A stretch of 7,932 nt of DNA, from positions 1 to 7,932 of the forward strand of contig QMTT01000024.1 of assembly GCA_003663565.1 (NCBI GenBank). Direction: 5' to 3'. This document shows positions 6,239 to 7,932 of the stretch, piece by piece. The stretch comes from Thermoplasmata archaeon (GTDB lineage: Archaea; Thermoplasmatota; B47-G6; B47-G6B; 47-G6). Made by a program: the position numbers and the translations under genes. The stretch's first letter is position 1. Every line of letters starts with the position of its first letter. The notes beneath the pieces are model-generated. The model was given only the letters and a program-made list of their open reading frames with translations, did not search any database and was not told where the DNA came from.

Positions 6239-7087
6239 TTATTCCTTTTCATCATCGCTCTTGACGCGCACCTCAAGGGGAGATCTGAACCAGACATCAC
6301 TTTGTGGGAATGGGATTTCTATACCAGCTTCAGTGATGGCCCTTTTTATCCTCCATAATAGCTCCTTTCGGACGTTCATCCACTCGCTAGTTGGTGTCCA
6401 TACACGTACGGCTATATTAACACTACTACTGCCAAGGTCACTCACAAAGGCTTCTGGCTCAGGATATACAAGTACAAATGGGTGCTCACTAATGACCTTC
6501 ATTATCACGTCAATGGCCCTCTCAGCGTCCTCCTTATAAGCTATACCAACAACGAACTCCAGTCTACGTGCTACGTTTGCCCCTATATTCTTGATCACAG
6601 CACTGAAGACCTTCTCGTTAGGAACGCGTATAAGGACACCATCGAATCCCCTTATCTTTGTGGACATAATTGATATGTCGAGGACAACGCCAGCATGTCC
6701 GTCAACCTCAACGACATCTCCTGGTTTTAGTGGCCTTTCCCAATAAAGAAACAGACCAGAAACAAGATTCGCTGTGACACTCTGTAGTGCAAAACCAAGT
6801 ATGATACCTATAATACCGCCAGCTATAATCAAGCCCGTTAGATCTATGCCAAGAGTCCCTAGCGCGGAGATGGCGAATATTATGACTAATGCATAGTATA
6901 TTATCCTAGCCGTGTTATGTGCTACCGTCTTCGGAACGAATTTTATGAGCGCCCTATAAAGTAGCTTTCTGGCGAGGTATGCGATGAAAACGCCTAGTAT
7001 GAAAATAACTATTGCGATAAGTATCTGAAGCCAATTAATATTAGTAAACCATGAGAATCCTCCAGTTATATCACTTAAGTCTACCAT
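6239..7087 (-). CDS. MscS family small-conductance mechanosensitive ion channel
   Basis: This 282-residue membrane protein has the compact MscS architecture. A short N-terminus is followed by predicted membrane helices at about 18-39, 61-80 and 84-113. The third is the Gly/Ala-rich pore helix (LIIAGGIIGIILGFALQSVT) leading into the classic family segment FLYWERPLKPGDVVEVDG (113-130). The beta domain follows (GVVLDISIMSTKIRGFDG, then IRVPNEKV at 153-160). Residues 170-270 form the alpha/beta C-terminal cytoplasmic domain, ending in an acidic tail. The family opens on membrane tension and releases ions and solutes on hypo-osmotic shock. The gene starts 2 bases after the DUF432 stop, with the SD GGGGGATC inside the last DUF432 codons, so the two are almost certainly translated from one message. 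Ion preference cannot be read from sequence. Length is close to E. coli MscS (286). Confidence 0.95.
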   Translation of the reverse strand: MVDLSDITGGFSWFTNINWLQILIAIVIFILGVFIAYLARKLLYRALIKFVPKTVAHNTARIIYYALVIIFAISALGTLGIDLTGLIIAGGIIGIILGFALQSVTANLVSGLFLYWERPLKPGDVVEVDGHAGVVLDISIMSTKIRGFDGVLIRVPNEKVFSAVIKNIGANVARRLEFVVGIAYKEDAERAIDVIMKVISEHPFVLVYPEPEAFVSDLGSSSVNIAVRVWTPTSEWMNVRKELLWRIKRAITEAGIEIPFPQSDVWFRSPLEVRVKSDDEKE

Positions 7088-7089
7088 TA

Positions 7090-7818
7090 TCAGATCCCCC
7101 AGAGCATGCTCGTTTTATAGACTATACGAGGAGGCTTCAGGCCTAGTGGATCGTCTATGGGTTTCACGCCAGTACAAGTAATCCCCTCGTATGTTACGCT
7201 GGCTGTTGATCTGGAATCGACGACGACATTTAGCTTCTGTATACAAGCCCTCCAAGAACCCTCCTCGTAATATAACCTAAGATTATTGGAGTGCACGAGT
7301 ATTTTAGTCAATGTCACCCATCCACGCGTCTTGTTACGAACGCGCACAAGGGCTACGGCCTTTCCTATCTCAGGTGTGGGTTCACTATTATAAATACTTG
7401 TTCTCATGTACCTAGCTATAACACCCTCATTAGGACTACCATAGAGCGCATACTTGGGCTTATACCCGGGAATGATATCAATTATCGTGAAGTCCTTGTC
7501 TCTATATGCGTACACAGCTATATCGACGGGAATTTGTATATAGAACTCCGTCTTTGCACTTGGCGCTATCTCAATTTTTCTATCTAACTCAACGAGTACG
7601 TAATCAGTGATCTTCTTAGGGACAAGAACGGGGTATATCGGCACGATAACTACGTCACTTGAGCCAATAACTAGTGAATCAGCTAAAATGAGGTCGTTCT
7701 TTGATCTAATGTACTTAATCCCTTTGCCATTAAGCTCGCTTATATCAATGATGTAGTTTAATAACCTGTACTTGCCAGTGCCTATTTTACCATAGCCTTT
7801 TAACTCGGGTATTTTCAT
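7090..7818 (-). CDS. DUF432 family archaeal protein, partner of the MscS channel gene
   Basis: This 242-residue protein matches the archaeal DUF432 family by its long predicted beta-strands and typical segments: VPIYPVLVPKKITDYVLVEL (59-78), FYIQIPVDIAVYAY (92-105), KYALYGSPNEGVIARYMRTS (122-141), and a later GKAVALVRVRNKTRGWVTLTK portion (152-172). DUF432 genes are recurrently found next to mscS-type genes in archaea, and that is the case here, with 2 bases between the genes. No signal peptide, membrane helix or metal motif is seen. There are two cysteines (C192, C215). Function is unknown; a cytoplasmic regulator or accessory of the channel is a reasonable guess from the linkage only. The start ATG at 7818 has GGGGTT about 7 bases upstream and a TATA box about 65 bases upstream. 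An ATG at 7822 is out of frame. Confidence 0.88.
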   Translation of the reverse strand: MKIPELKGYGKIGTGKYRLLNYIIDISELNGKGIKYIRSKNDLILADSLVIGSSDVVIVPIYPVLVPKKITDYVLVELDRKIEIAPSAKTEFYIQIPVDIAVYAYRDKDFTIIDIIPGYKPKYALYGSPNEGVIARYMRTSIYNSEPTPEIGKAVALVRVRNKTRGWVTLTKILVHSNNLRLYYEEGSWRACIQKLNVVVDSRSTASVTYEGITCTGVKPIDDPLGLKPPRIVYKTSMLWGI

Positions 7819-7880
7819 TCATATGAACCCCAAGTGTGTTAATGACTGATCCATCTAATATCGTCTTTACTTTGTTAATA

Positions 7881-7890
7881 ACCTTTTATA
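7881..7890 (-). promoter_or_regulatory. TATA box with purine-rich BRE for the DUF432-MscS unit
   Basis: The minus strand reads TATAAAAGGT, preceded by AAGATAAAAG, a fair archaeal BRE plus TATA arrangement. Transcription would start near 7860, giving a leader of about 40 bases to the ATG at 7818. The region is nearly symmetric in A/T content, so it could also serve a plus-strand gene beyond the window (an ATG lies at 7919-7921). Confidence 0.55.
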
Positions 7891-7893
7891 CTT

Positions 7894-7932
7894 TTATCTT
7901 GCTTGTAAGTCTCTCTTAATGATCTCCTCTGA
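7894..7932 (-). CDS. Possible C-terminal end of an upstream gene, cut by the window edge
   Basis: In one minus-strand frame the edge sequence reads SEEIIKRDLQAR followed by TAA (7896-7894), which looks like a charged archaeal protein tail with codons similar to the neighbouring genes. A second frame is also open (to a TAA at 7878-7876), so this is only a weak call. Product unknown. Confidence 0.3.
   Translation of the reverse strand, partial: SEEIIKRDLQAR

Noticed and set aside
7919..7932. Possible divergent plus-strand gene starting at the ATG at 7919
   Set aside because: Only four full codons are visible and there is no SD. A leaderless start from the A/T-rich region at 7884-7892 is possible but cannot be supported.
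1..7932. CRISPR arrays, tRNA or rRNA genes, insertion sequences, phage genes
   Set aside because: No regularly spaced repeats, cloverleaf-like segments, transposase motifs or terminal inverted repeats were seen on reading both strands.

Overview
The window looks like a piece of a hyperthermophilic archaeal chromosome. The gene set is archaeal (a DUF432 protein beside an MscS channel; a glycerol-3-phosphate-type oxidation cluster like those of Thermococcales). Shine-Dalgarno (SD) sites resemble the archaeal GAGGTGAT consensus, TATA-like boxes sit upstream of both gene groups, and the proteins are rich in Glu/Lys/Arg/Ile/Val. The phylum cannot be fixed from this sequence; Thermococcales, Korarchaeota or another Thermoproteota-like lineage are possible. 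All convincing genes lie on the minus strand.

Right part, read in transcription order: a short A/T-rich intergenic region (7819-7932) may carry the tail of an upstream gene and holds a good TATA box. A two-gene unit follows: DUF432 (7818-7090) and an MscS-family mechanosensitive channel (7087-6239), only 2 bases apart. It ends in a T-rich terminator-like region.

Left part: a 288-base intergenic region holds the likely promoter of a tightly packed redox operon. In order the operon encodes an FAD_binding_4 flavoprotein with an alkyl-DHAP-synthase-like signature (5950-4532), a GlcF/GlpC/HdrD-type iron-sulfur protein with two 4Fe-4S sites and two CCG domains (4520-3360), a GlpA-like DAO flavoprotein with a C-terminal [2Fe-2S] domain and an unusual N-terminal BON domain (3363-1603), an NADH-oxidase-like pyridine nucleotide-disulfide flavoprotein (1606-359), and a small DUF1667 four-cysteine protein (375-10). 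Neighbouring genes overlap by 4 to 17 bases or are 11 bases apart, and each has its own strong SD, so they are very likely co-transcribed and perhaps made as a complex. A further gene may start at base 8 and run off the left edge.

Working model (inference): electrons from glycerol-3-phosphate and/or a 2-hydroxyacid enter at the two FAD dehydrogenases. They pass through the Fe-S/CCG subunit, the [2Fe-2S] domain and the DUF1667 cluster to the NAD(P)-type flavoprotein. No subunit has an obvious membrane anchor. No tRNA, rRNA, CRISPR array, insertion sequence or origin was seen.
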